Of a stretch of 64,000 bases of DNA, positions 8,141-15,931 are shown piece by piece. The notes under the pieces are model-generated. The model made no database searches, was not told where the DNA came from, and was given only the letters and a program-made list of their open reading frames with translations. This DNA comes from CAIWHR01 sp963779805 (lineage in GTDB: Bacteria; Pseudomonadota; Gammaproteobacteria; Burkholderiales; Casimicrobiaceae): assembly GCA_963779805.1 (NCBI GenBank), contig CAVZZN010000003.1, positions 248,001 to 312,000 of the forward strand, given 5' to 3'. Made by a program: the position numbers and the translations under genes. The number at the start of each line of letters is the position of its first letter. Position 1 is the stretch's first letter.

Positions 8141-9262
8141 CTAGCTGTGATGCACCGGCATCAGGCTTTCCGTGAACTCCTCGTCCCAGCCCTGACCGCG
8201 CGCAAGCGCCTGGCGCAGCGCGATGAAGTCGACCTCGCGCGACGCCTTGGTACCTTCGTTGAACGCGCGGAAACCGGCACGGGCCTCGGTCATCATGTTG
8301 AGCGCGAGCCACGCACGCGAGTTCTCCTTGTTGTTGTTCCAGCGCTCGAGCTTCGGCTTGCGCAGCTCCTCGAGGGTCTTGGTCGTGCAATCGGGGAACG
8401 TGAGCAGCAGCTTGGCGCACAGCTCCTCGACCTTGGCGTCGAGCAGCGACAGGTCGACGGTGCCGCGCGCCAGCACGTCCTTGCCCGCCTTCGCGGCATC
8501 TCCGCTCTTCGCCTCGCCGAACACCAGCCGCCCGTGCTCGTCGACGATGCGCTGCGTCTCGACCAGCGGATTGGCGACGAACTTGCCGTCGACCTTGAGC
8601 GCCGGCACCACGTCGGCCAGCATGCCCCACCAGTACGCGCGATGCGCGGAGAACGGCTCGCACAGCACGCCCGCCACCATCGCGCGCTCGCCGCCGATCA
8701 TTGGCGGCAGGAAGTCCGTCGCCCCGCCGATCGGTGCCGAGCCGTGCTTGGGGCCGGCCTGCCCGAAGCGGGCGAGATCCTGCGCGACGGAGAAGTCGCA
8801 CGCCATGCCGATCTCCTGGCCGCCGCCGATGCGCATGCCGTTCACGCGGCAGATCACGGGCTTGTCACAGGCGAGGATGTTCGACACCATGTCGTTGAAC
8901 AGCCGCATGTACTGCCGGTATTCCTGCGGTTGGCCCGCGTAGTACTCGGCATACTCCTTGGTGTTGCCGCCGGTGCAGAAGGCCTTGTCGCCCACACCGG
9001 TGAAGACCACGCTGCTCACGTCGCGCGCGTTCGACGCGGCGCGGAACGCGAGGATCACGCCCTTCACCATGTCGGTCGTGTACGAGTTGAACTGGCTCGG
9101 GTTGTCGAGCGTGATCCACGCGTTGTAGAGGCCTTCGGCGACCTTGCCGTCCGGCGTGCGCGCGGGGCGCTTCTCGTAGCGCACTCCGGGCTTGCTGATG
9201 TCGGGGACGAGATCGTGATTCTTGAATTCACGCATGGCGGGCTGTGGGGCGGGGGCATTCAT
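8141..9262 (-). CDS. oah: 6-oxocyclohex-1-ene-1-carbonyl-CoA hydrolase
   Basis: A 373-residue crotonase-superfamily enzyme, longer than ordinary hydratases and matching the ring-cleaving hydrolases of anaerobic benzoate degradation. Characteristic segments are FCTGGNTKEYAEYYAG near residue 95, INGMRIGGGQEIGMACDF-like sequence near residue 140 and ARFGQAGPKHGSAP near residue 165. It hydrolyses the ring of the 6-oxo compound to 3-hydroxypimelyl-CoA. The ATG at 9262 follows a GGAGTGAAGGA ribosome binding site. It lies between had (38-bp gap) and dch in one transcription unit. Confidence 0.94.
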   Translation of the reverse strand: MNAPAPQPAMREFKNHDLVPDISKPGVRYEKRPARTPDGKVAEGLYNAWITLDNPSQFNSYTTDMVKGVILAFRAASNARDVSSVVFTGVGDKAFCTGGNTKEYAEYYAGQPQEYRQYMRLFNDMVSNILACDKPVICRVNGMRIGGGQEIGMACDFSVAQDLARFGQAGPKHGSAPIGGATDFLPPMIGGERAMVAGVLCEPFSAHRAYWWGMLADVVPALKVDGKFVANPLVETQRIVDEHGRLVFGEAKSGDAAKAGKDVLARGTVDLSLLDAKVEELCAKLLLTFPDCTTKTLEELRKPKLERWNNNKENSRAWLALNMMTEARAGFRAFNEGTKASREVDFIALRQALARGQGWDEEFTESLMPVHHS

Positions 9263-9300
9263 TCCTTCACTCCTATCGGGAACCACTCGTTGGGAACCGC

Positions 9301-10365
9301 TCAGGGCACTAGGATGGCGCGGCGCTTGATCTCGCGGTGATGAACGGCCGCGAACACGCGATTGATGTCGTCGAGCGGATGCTGCTCGACGAATGGCTTG
9401 ATGGCGACCTTGCCTTCGAGCGCCAGGGCGAGCGCGCCGGGATACGCTTCGGGCGGACAGCCCCAGTTGCCGAGCGCGCGCGCATCGAACGCCATCAGGT
9501 TCGAGAGCCGCACCTCGACCTTGTCCATCGTGAAGCCGACCACGCACAAGGTGGCCCCGTGGACGAGCAGGCCGAACGCCGTGAGCTGGCCCGCCGCCGT
9601 GCCGGAGCACTCGAAGATCACCCATTCCGTGGCGCGCAGTCCGTTCTGCTTCGCGAATTCGGAGATCGCGGTCTTGAGCGCGCGTCCATCGTGCGTGCGC
9701 GCATTGAGGGTCAATGCCGCGCCGTGCTGCGCGACGGCGGCGAGCTTGTCGTCGTCGACATCGATGGCGACGACCGTGCCGCCCATCGCGCGCGCGATCT
9801 GCACGCAGTAGCCGCCGACGCCGCCCACGCCGACCACCACGGCCAGCGTGCCGGGTCCGACGCCGGCACGGCGCACCGACTGATACGGCGTGGTGAGCGC
9901 ATCGGCGACGATCGACACGTCGGCGAGTGCGAGGCCCGCCTTGGCGAGCTTCGGCTCGTCGACTTCGCACAGGCCGCGGCCGGGGACCACGATGTGCGAG
10001 GCGAAGCCGCCCTGGATGTCGTTGCCGGGCATCTTCTGCTTGCGGCAGATCGTACCCAGGCCGCGCTTGCACAGGTCGCACTCGCCGCACGGCAGCACTG
10101 CCGGGATGATCACGGCCTTGCCGAGCCACGCGCTGCAGCCCTCGCCGGCGGCGACGACGCGGCCGCTGATCTCGTGACCCAGCGCGAGCGGCAGCGCAAC
10201 GTTGGTACGCACGCCGTCGTAGTAATAGCCGAGGTCGGTGTGGCACACGCCGCAACCGGCGACCGCCACCGTGACCTCGCCCGCTCCCGGCGTCGCGTCG
10301 AAGCTCGCGCGCTCGAGCGGAGCGTCGCGTCCAACCATCAGCCAGCGGTGCGCTGCAATGCTCAT
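9301..10365 (-). CDS. had: 6-hydroxycyclohex-1-ene-1-carbonyl-CoA dehydrogenase
   Basis: A 354-residue zinc-dependent alcohol dehydrogenase. Catalytic-zinc region GCGVCHTDLG (Cys38, Cys41) and GHE (His64), structural-zinc cysteines at 93, 96, 99 and 107, and the NAD-binding motif VGVGGVGGYC near residue 180 are all present. It oxidises the Dch product to the 6-oxo compound used by Oah, with NAD+. The ATG at 10365 has a strong AGGAGGA site upstream. It is the first gene of the minus-strand operon; the regulatory region shared with korA lies immediately upstream. Confidence 0.94.
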   Translation of the reverse strand: MSIAAHRWLMVGRDAPLERASFDATPGAGEVTVAVAGCGVCHTDLGYYYDGVRTNVALPLALGHEISGRVVAAGEGCSAWLGKAVIIPAVLPCGECDLCKRGLGTICRKQKMPGNDIQGGFASHIVVPGRGLCEVDEPKLAKAGLALADVSIVADALTTPYQSVRRAGVGPGTLAVVVGVGGVGGYCVQIARAMGGTVVAIDVDDDKLAAVAQHGAALTLNARTHDGRALKTAISEFAKQNGLRATEWVIFECSGTAAGQLTAFGLLVHGATLCVVGFTMDKVEVRLSNLMAFDARALGNWGCPPEAYPGALALALEGKVAIKPFVEQHPLDDINRVFAAVHHREIKRRAILVP

Positions 10366-10440
10366 CGACTGTGTCCTCCTGGTGGGGTTTCGCCTTCGCG
10401 CCGGCGGCTTGACGCGCTGTCCGCCTGCGCCTATTCTGGC

Positions 10441-10460
10441 ATTACGGTACCGCAATACCG
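10441..10460. promoter_or_regulatory. Palindromic operator-like site near the had operon promoter
   Basis: ATTACGGTACCGCAAT (10441-10456) is an inverted repeat broken at one position in each arm, centred on GGTACC. A further TACCG follows at 10456-10460, giving three copies of the half-site with one inverted. It lies about 76-92 bp upstream of had, where a repressor could block transcription started upstream. The binding protein is unknown. Confidence 0.45.
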
Positions 10461-10498
10461 ATTTAGCCGCATCTTGCGCGGCGGGATTTGGCGCCGCA

Positions 10499-10541
10499 TT
10501 GATCTGCATCAATTGAGCACCGGCGCCTCGCCGCATCTAAT
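10499..10541 (+). promoter_or_regulatory. FNR/Anr-type box and korA promoter
   Basis: TTGATCTGCATCAA (10499-10512) is a perfect match to the FNR consensus TTGAT-N4-ATCAA, and the symmetry extends one more base on each side. TCTAAT at 10536-10541 matches the -10 consensus at five of six positions. It would place transcription start near 10547 with the box centred about 41.5 bp upstream, the classic class II FNR activator position. On the other strand, CAAGAT at 10471-10476 is a weak -10 at the equivalent distance, so the one box may serve both korA and the had-bcr operon. Fumarate/nitrate regulators (AcpR, AadR) are known to activate anaerobic benzoate genes in related systems. Confidence 0.75.
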
Positions 10542-10576
10542 GGCACGCATGCGCTTTTGACCGCGGGGGAGATCAC

Positions 10577-12367
10577 GTGGAAGCCCTGGCAACGACGATC
10601 GACACACGCACGAACGAGCAAGATACCGCGCTGCGCATCCAGCGCGCAACCAACGGCATCTCCATCGCGCTCGCGGGCAGCGGCGGCAGCGGCGTGATGA
10701 CGGCGGGCACCCTGCTGCTCGAGGCCGCGGCCAGGGCGGGATGCTACGGCCTGATGGTGCGCACGAGCGGTCCCCAGATCCGCGGCGGCGAGGCCGCCGC
10801 GCTCGTGCGCATCGGCGACGCGCCCGTCGATACGCTCGACGACGGTTTCCACGTGCTGCTCGCGATCGACTGGCTCAACATCCACCAGTTCGCGGACGAG
10901 ATCCCGCTCGTTCCCGGCGGACTCGTGATCGGCGATCCCGACCAGGGCGAATGTCCCGAAGCGTTCAGGACGGCCAACCTGCAGCACGCCGCCGTCCCGT
11001 TCAAGAAGACGGCCAAGGGCATCGCGGGCAGCTGGACGAACATGGTCGCGCTGGGTGTGGCCGGCAAGCTTGCGGGACTGCCCGCCGAGGCGCTCGAAGC
11101 CGCCGTGCGCGACTCGTGGAAGCGCGAGGCGGCTGCGCTCGGCGCCAACATCGAGGCGCTGCACGCGGGGATGAAGTTCGCGGCCGGCATCGCCGGAGGC
11201 TCGCTGTTCGCGCCGCGCGCACAACCGCAGGCGCGCGGCAAGCGGTGGCTGCTCTCCGGCAACGAGGCCGCGGGGTACGGAGCGATCCGCGGCGGCATTC
11301 GTTTCGTCGCGGCCTATCCGATCACGCCCGCCACCGAGCTCCTCGAGTGGATGGCGCCCGCGCTGGCGCGCATCGGCGGCGCCCTGGTGCAGGCCGAGGA
11401 CGAGCTCGCCTCCGTGAACATGGCGATCGGCGCTTCGTACGGCGGCGTGCCTTCGCTCACCGCGACCGCGGGGCCGGGCCTCGCGCTGATGGCCGAAGGG
11501 ATCGGGCTCGCCGTGGGCGCGGAGATTCCGCTGGTCGTCGTCGACGTGATGCGCGGCGGGCCGTCGACGGGCATTCCGGCGAAGAGCGAGCAGAGCGATC
11601 TTTCGTTCGCGGTGAGCGGGCTGCACGGCGATGCGCCGCGGCTGGTGCTCGCGCCCACGTCGATCCCGGACTGCATCGCGACCACGCAATGGGCGGTCGA
11701 GCTCGCCGAAGCGCTGCAGGCCCCCGCGATCGTGCTGTCGGACCAGTTCATGGGCCAGTCGCGCGCCATCGTCGACCGCCCGGCGACCAGCGTGTCCCCG
11801 CCCTGTCGCGTCACCGCGGAAGCGAATGCGCCCGAGTACAAGCGCTATCGCAATACCCCTTCGGGTGTCTCGCCGATGGCGATTCCGGGCACGCCGGGCG
11901 TTGCCTACACGGCCGACGGGCTGGAGCACACCGAGGCGGCGATCCCGACGAGCCAGTCGCGCATGCACGCGCTGCAGCTCGACAAGCGCGCGCGCAAGCT
12001 CGCGCAGCACGGATACGGGCCGCAATGGGCCGACGTCGACGGCGAAAGCGCGCTGGCGGTGCTCACGTTCGGGTCCACCACCGCGGCGGTGCGCGAGGCC
12101 GTTGCGCGCGCCGGGCAGCGCGGCGTGCACGTGCGCACCATCGCGCTGCGGCTGCTCGCACCCCTGCTCGCGGAACGGTTCGACGCTGCGCTCGAAGGCG
12201 TCGATCGCCTCATGGTCGTCGAGCAGAACCACGGCGGGCAGCTCTATCGCTACCTGCGCTCGCTCCTCGACTTCCGCTGCACGGTCACGAGCTATCACCG
12301 GCCCGGGCCGCTGCCGTTGCGCCCGGGCGAGCTCGCGGACGCCATCATCAGCTGGAGCAAGCAATGA
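10577..12367 (+). CDS. korA: 2-oxoacid (probably 2-oxoglutarate):ferredoxin oxidoreductase, fused gamma-alpha subunit
   Basis: A 596-residue fusion. The gamma domain occupies roughly residues 27-200 (LAGSGGSGVMTAGTLLLE at its start) and the alpha/pyrimidine-binding domain follows (AAYPITPATELLEWM near 250, QAEDELASVNMAIGAS near 273). With KorB it decarboxylates a 2-oxoacid with CoA and passes electrons to ferredoxin. In Thauera aromatica the equivalent enzyme regenerates reduced ferredoxin for benzoyl-CoA reductase, and the divergent position here fits. The start is GTG at 10577, preceded by GGGGGAGA. It overlaps korB by ATGA. Confidence 0.92.
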   Translation: MEALATTIDTRTNEQDTALRIQRATNGISIALAGSGGSGVMTAGTLLLEAAARAGCYGLMVRTSGPQIRGGEAAALVRIGDAPVDTLDDGFHVLLAIDWLNIHQFADEIPLVPGGLVIGDPDQGECPEAFRTANLQHAAVPFKKTAKGIAGSWTNMVALGVAGKLAGLPAEALEAAVRDSWKREAAALGANIEALHAGMKFAAGIAGGSLFAPRAQPQARGKRWLLSGNEAAGYGAIRGGIRFVAAYPITPATELLEWMAPALARIGGALVQAEDELASVNMAIGASYGGVPSLTATAGPGLALMAEGIGLAVGAEIPLVVVDVMRGGPSTGIPAKSEQSDLSFAVSGLHGDAPRLVLAPTSIPDCIATTQWAVELAEALQAPAIVLSDQFMGQSRAIVDRPATSVSPPCRVTAEANAPEYKRYRNTPSGVSPMAIPGTPGVAYTADGLEHTEAAIPTSQSRMHALQLDKRARKLAQHGYGPQWADVDGESALAVLTFGSTTAAVREAVARAGQRGVHVRTIALRLLAPLLAERFDAALEGVDRLMVVEQNHGGQLYRYLRSLLDFRCTVTSYHRPGPLPLRPGELADAIISWSKQ

Positions 12368-13209
12368 ATACAGCAACCGCCGAAGCCGTCGCGACGCCCT
12401 GCACGCCCGCGACGTACAAGTCCTCGTACAAGCCCATCTGGTGCCCCGGATGCGGCGACTATTCCGTGCTCTCCTCGGTCACGAAGGCGCTCGCGAAGCT
12501 CGGGCCGAAGCCGGAGGATGTGGTGGTCGTTTCCGGCATCGGCTGCTCCTCGCGCATCCCGGCGTACACCACGTGCTACGGCTTCCACGGCGTGCACGGC
12601 CGCGCGCTCGCGGCCGCGACGGGGCTGAAGGTCGCGCGACCCGACCTGATGGTGATCGTCGCAGGCGGCGACGGCGACGGCTATTCCATCGGCGGCAATC
12701 ACTTCCTGCACGCGTGCCGACGCAACGTGGACCTCACGTACATCGTGATGGACAACCACGTGTACGGCATGACGAAGGGGCAGCCCTCTCCCACCACGGA
12801 GCCGGACTGGGACTCGAAGCTCTCGCCCGGGGGCACGGGACTGCGCGTGTTCCATCCGCTGGTGATCGCGCTTGCGGCCGGCGCGAATTTCGTCGCGCGC
12901 GCATTCGCGGGCGATCCCAACGGTACGGCCGACATCATCGCGCAGGCGATCCGGCATCCCGGCTTCTCGTTCGTCGAGGTGCTGAGCCCGTGCGTGACGT
13001 TCCGGCCCGAGCAGCGGGCGTGGAAGGAGCAGGCGCATCCCGCGCCCGTCGAGTCGACCGACGACGCCGCGCGCGCCGCGCGTCGCATCATGACCGACGA
13101 CGGGTTCAACATCGGCGTGCTGTACGCGGGCGATCGCCGACCGTATCCGCCGCAGCGACCGGCCCCGAATGCCGCGCTCGAGGATCTCGAAGCGGAGTTC
13201 GCGCTATGA
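12364..13209 (+). CDS. korB: 2-oxoacid (probably 2-oxoglutarate):ferredoxin oxidoreductase, beta subunit
   Basis: A 281-residue thiamine-diphosphate-binding subunit. It contains the cluster-binding start WCPGCGDYSV at residues 26-35 and the TPP/Mg motif GGDGDGYSIGGNH at 101-113; Cys61 and a cysteine near 197 are further candidate ligands. It forms the catalytic core with KorA and delivers electrons to the 2[4Fe-4S] ferredoxin. Start and stop both overlap their neighbours by ATGA, so korA, korB and the ferritin-like gene are one coupled unit. Confidence 0.93.
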   Translation: MNTATAEAVATPCTPATYKSSYKPIWCPGCGDYSVLSSVTKALAKLGPKPEDVVVVSGIGCSSRIPAYTTCYGFHGVHGRALAAATGLKVARPDLMVIVAGGDGDGYSIGGNHFLHACRRNVDLTYIVMDNHVYGMTKGQPSPTTEPDWDSKLSPGGTGLRVFHPLVIALAAGANFVARAFAGDPNGTADIIAQAIRHPGFSFVEVLSPCVTFRPEQRAWKEQAHPAPVESTDDAARAARRIMTDDGFNIGVLYAGDRRPYPPQRPAPNAALEDLEAEFAL

Positions 13210-13757
13210 GCGCCGCCGCGAAGTCCCAGGGCACGGACCACGAGAGCGAGGCGCCCCGCACGCTCGAGGTGTTCATGGCGCAGGCCGTGACGATGGAGAT
13301 CGAAGCGGCGCAGCGCTACGAAGAGCTCGCCGACGCGATGGAGACGCACAACAATCTCGAGGTGGCGAAGCTCTTTCGCACCATGGCCGGCATCGAGGGC
13401 AAGCACGCGCAGCAGTTGATGGCCCAGATGAACTGGTCGAGCGCCCCGCCGGCACCGCCGCTCGCGTGGGACGAGGCCGGCGGCGAAGGTCCCGAGACGG
13501 CCGCGAGCGACGAGGTGCACTACCTCATGCAGCCGTGGCACGCGTTGCAGATCGCGCTGCAGAACGAGCAGCGCGCGGAGCGCTTCTTCGCGCGCATCGC
13601 CGCGATGGCCCCCACGGAAGCCGTGCGCACGGCGGCCCTCGAGCTGCAGGCCGAGGAGCGCGAGCACGTGGATCTGGTCAACGCGTGGCTCGCGAAGGTG
13701 CCCAAGCCCGACGACGACTGGGCGGTCGATCCCGACCCGCCGCGCTACACCGATTGA
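13206..13757 (+). CDS. Ferritin-like/rubrerythrin-type diiron protein
   Basis: A 183-residue helical protein. Residues about 18-80 read as one helical hairpin with EIEAAQRYEELADAM and EGKHAQQL; a second pair (NEQRAERFFARIA and LQAEEREHVDLV) follows near 115-160. The repeated E...E/H-x-x-H pattern is that of ferritin-like four-helix diiron proteins, without a rubredoxin domain. It is translationally coupled to korB. A role in peroxide or oxygen protection of the oxygen-sensitive ferredoxin oxidoreductase is an attractive inference, not shown. Confidence 0.8.
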   Translation: MSAAAKSQGTDHESEAPRTLEVFMAQAVTMEIEAAQRYEELADAMETHNNLEVAKLFRTMAGIEGKHAQQLMAQMNWSSAPPAPPLAWDEAGGEGPETAASDEVHYLMQPWHALQIALQNEQRAERFFARIAAMAPTEAVRTAALELQAEEREHVDLVNAWLAKVPKPDDDWAVDPDPPRYTD

Positions 13758-13807
13758 CGGCCACGGCCCGGATACCCATCGCACGACTTCGCAAGGACGC
13801 AACGATC

Positions 13808-14207
13808 ATGCGCGTGCTGCTGCCCGAAGGCTGGAAAGCGCCGATCGGCTACGCCAACGGCATCGAGGCGGAACCGGGACGCATCGTGTTCATTGCGGGC
13901 CAGGTCGGCTGGAACGCGCAGCAGGAGTTCGCATCCGCCGACATCGTCCCGCAGTTCGAGCAGGCGCTCGCCAACGTGCTCGCCGTGCTCGCCGAAGCGG
14001 GCGGCAGGCCCGAGCACATCTGCCGGATGACCGCGTACTGCTGCGATCGGCCCGCGTATCTCGAAGCGCGCGCGCAGCTCGGCCGCATCTGGCGCGAGCG
14101 CGATCGGCCGACACTACCCCGCCATGAGCATGATCTTCGTGTCGGACCTGCTCGACCATCCGGCCAAGATCGAGCTCGAGGCGACCGCGGTCGTGCCGCT
14201 CGCGTAG
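13808..14207 (+). CDS. RidA/YjgF-family protein, frameshifted near 14101
   Basis: About 132 residues after restoring one frame. The N-terminal part (YANGIEAEPGRIVFIAGQVG) and the C-terminal part (GRHYPAMSMIFVSDLL) are both typical of RidA, but they are in frames differing by +1. Removing one base in GAGCGCGATC near 14098-14103 joins them. RidA proteins hydrolyse reactive enamine/imine intermediates; members in catabolic clusters often have other, unassigned roles. It lies 50 bp after the ferritin-like gene and may be the last gene of the kor operon. Confidence 0.8.
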
Positions 14208-14272
14208 CGGCGCCTGCGGCAAGGGCTCGAGACCGTGCGCGAGGCCTCGCGACGCAGCCCGGCGGAAATCGT

Positions 14273-14301
14273 TTGCACATTGGCGCCGGAGGGCGCATAC
14301 T
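14273..14301 (+). promoter_or_regulatory. Sigma70-type promoter of the cold-shock gene
   Basis: TTGCAC at 14273-14278 and CATACT at 14296-14301 are separated by exactly 17 bp. The predicted start near 14308 gives a leader of about 130 nt, the long 5' untranslated region expected for cold-shock mRNAs. Confidence 0.55.
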
Positions 14302-14389
14302 CCACGAGCGATTTTCAAGCAGTGCCGTTGCTGGTCCAGTATCCGCAGTCCTGCGGTGCTTTTCTGACATCCCGCCGTCTTGATTCTCG

Positions 14390-14417
14390 CCCCGGTACAG
14401 GGGCAATTCCCCTTTTT
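14390..14417 (+). promoter_or_regulatory. Alternative hairpins in the cold-shock mRNA leader
   Basis: GGGG at 14400-14403 can pair either with CCCC at 14390-14393 or with CCCC at 14409-14412. The second pairing is followed at once by TTTTT and resembles a small intrinsic terminator. The two structures exclude each other, so the leader could switch between them. Stems are short, so this is tentative. Confidence 0.4.
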
Positions 14418-14440
14418 ACTTTCTTCAGGAATATCAAGAC

Positions 14441-14647
14441 ATGGCAACAGGTACTGTTAAGTGGTTCAACGACGCCAAGGGCTTCGGCTTCATCACCCCC
14501 GAAGGCGGCGGCAACGATCTCTTCGCTCATTTTTCCGCCATCCAGGGCGGGGGCTTCAAGACGCTCAAGGAAGCCCAGCGGGTCAGCTTCGACATCACGA
14601 CCGGCCCCAAGGGTCAGCAGGCGTCGAACATCCGCAGCGCCGATTGA
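14441..14647 (+). CDS. Cold-shock protein of the CspA family
   Basis: A 68-residue single cold-shock domain. RNP1 (KGFGFITP, residues 14-21) and RNP2-like (DLFAHFSAI, residues 26-34) are intact, and GTVKWFNDAKGFGF is the standard N-terminus. Family members bind single-stranded RNA/DNA and act as RNA chaperones. A dedicated promoter, a long leader and a strong terminator indicate a monocistronic transcript. Confidence 0.95.
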   Translation: MATGTVKWFNDAKGFGFITPEGGGNDLFAHFSAIQGGGFKTLKEAQRVSFDITTGPKGQQASNIRSAD

Positions 14648-14655
14648 TCCGGCGC

Positions 14656-14681
14656 GCGGCATGACTCACCGGTCATGCCGC
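14656..14681 (+). terminator. Long hairpin after the cold-shock gene
   Basis: A perfect 10-bp inverted repeat (GCGGCATGAC / GTCATGCCGC) with a 6-nt loop begins 8 bp after the stop codon. It has no T-run. It may stabilise the 3' end or work with the terminator just downstream. Confidence 0.5.
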
Positions 14682-14695
14682 GATGCCTCCGGACG

Positions 14696-14723
14696 GGCCC
14701 GGCGCATGCCGGGCCTTTGTTTT
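14696..14723 (+). terminator. Rho-independent terminator of the cold-shock gene
   Basis: GGCCCGGC / GCCGGGCC is a perfect 8-bp stem with a 4-nt GCAT loop, followed by TTTGTTTT. This is a textbook intrinsic terminator on the plus strand, located between the cold-shock gene and infA. Confidence 0.85.
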
Positions 14724-14745
14724 CGACTGTTCAAAAGGAAGCCAT

Positions 14746-15009
14746 TTGGCCAAGGAAGAACTGCTTGAGATGAACGGCGTGGTCCAGGAAGTGCTGCCCG
14801 ACTCCCGTTATCGGGTCACGCTGGACAACGGTCACAATCTCGTTGCCTACAGCGCAGGCAAGATGCGCAAGCACCACATCCGCATCATCGCGGGCGACAA
14901 GGTGTCGCTGGAGCTTTCGCCGTACGACCTCACCAAGGGTCGGATCACGTTCCGGCACATCGAAACCCGCGGGCCCGGTCCCGCCGCTCGTCCGCGTCCA
15001 AGGCACTAG
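14746..15009 (+). CDS. infA: Translation initiation factor IF-1 (TTG start)
   Basis: An 87-residue IF-1. The core from KEELLEMNGVVQEVLPDSRY to the conserved GRITFRH is intact, with a short basic C-terminal tail beyond the usual 72 residues. IF-1 binds the ribosomal A site during initiation. The start is TTG at 14746, because it gives the conserved (M)AKEELLEMNG and has AAGGA a few bases upstream; no ATG is in position. Pairing of a second, slightly longer infA with a cold-shock gene outside the ribosomal-protein operon is common in betaproteobacteria. Confidence 0.93.
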   Translation: MAKEELLEMNGVVQEVLPDSRYRVTLDNGHNLVAYSAGKMRKHHIRIIAGDKVSLELSPYDLTKGRITFRHIETRGPGPAARPRPRH

Positions 15010-15072
15010 CCTCGCCGCAGGCGGCGCACGCCCTCGAGCGCGCGTCCAGGGCCCGCGCCCGACGTTCCACGT

Positions 15073-15838
15073 TCAGCCCGTCACGCGATCCACGAACCGC
15101 GTGACCGCTTCGAGCACCGCTTCGGGCTGGTCCTTGTGCGGCGAATGCCTGCAATCCTGCAGTGCGAGCACTTCGGCGTCGGGCACGGCGCGCGCGATGC
15201 GCCGCACCTGCTCCATCGTGCCGTATTCGTCGTCCTCGCCCTGGATCGCGAGCAACGGGCACGCGATGCCCGCAAGGTACGCGCTCGATGTTCCAGTCGC
15301 GAAACGCCGGGTCGAGCCAGATCCGGTTCCAGCCCCGGAACGCCGAGTCGACGTCGGCGTGATAGCGCGCCAGCCGTTGCCGCAAATCGGTGGTTTCGTA
15401 CGCCACCTTCGCGGCCGCGATGCTGCGCACCGAGATGTCCTCGACCATCACGTGCGGGGCCATCACCGCCACGGCCTGCACGGGCCGGATGCGCGCACCG
15501 GCGTGGATCAGAGCAATGGATGCGCCGTCGCTGTGGCCGACGAGGATGGGACGCTCGACCTGCAGCCGATCGAGCAGTTCGGGCAGGACCACGAGCGCTT
15601 CGTGATGCATGTACGTCACCGCGTGCGGCGCGGTGAGCGGATCGGATCGGCCGTAGCCGTAGCGCGAGTACACGACGGCGTTGCAGTTGGTGGCGTGCGC
15701 AAGCCGGCCGGGAAAATCGCGCCACAAGGCGACCGAGCCGAGGCCTTCGTGCAGCAACACGAGCGTCGGCCGGCCCTCGCCCGCGCTGCCGATGTGCTCT
15801 ACCTCGAGCCGGTGTCCGCCCGCCTCGACGAAGCTCAC
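15073..15838 (-). CDS. Alpha/beta hydrolase of the benzoate cluster, frameshifted near 15282
   Basis: About 255 residues after correction. The nucleophile elbow is GHSDG (around residue 98), the oxyanion region is LHEGLGS, and the C-terminal part after the shift holds GEDDEYGTMEQ (acid) and DCRHSPHKD (catalytic His). One surplus base in GAGCGCGTAC near 15281-15286 separates the parts. GTG at 15838 is chosen for its AGGGGGT ribosome binding site. Similar hydrolases accompany box clusters, and some have been called lactone or thioester hydrolases; substrate unknown. It follows livF on the same strand with a TGCA-rich regulatory gap between. Confidence 0.82.
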
Positions 15839-15882
15839 TGCCACCCCCTGCGCGCATGTCCCGAACGATTGCTCGGGACAAT

Positions 15883-15930
15883 TGCACCCGGGGACGATTG
15901 CACTGCGATTGCACTGCAGAGTGCACTGCA
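15883..15930 (-). promoter_or_regulatory. TGCA-rich direct-repeat array upstream of the hydrolase gene
   Basis: Six TGCA tetramers occur in 48 bp. Three longer copies of TGCACTGC begin at 15899, 15910 and 15922, about one helical turn apart, and an inverted repeat GCACT-GCAG-AGTGC covers 15911-15924. The array fills the gap between the livF stop and the hydrolase start. TGCA repeats are described as operators of BzdR, the regulator family to which the BoxR protein here belongs, so it is a candidate BoxR site. Confidence 0.55.
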
Positions 15931-15931
15931 A

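Noticed and set aside
15883..15930. The TGCA array as a CRISPR or plasmid-type iteron origin
   Set aside because: Units are 8 bp with 3-4 bp spacers, there are no cas or rep genes nearby, and the position is a promoter gap.
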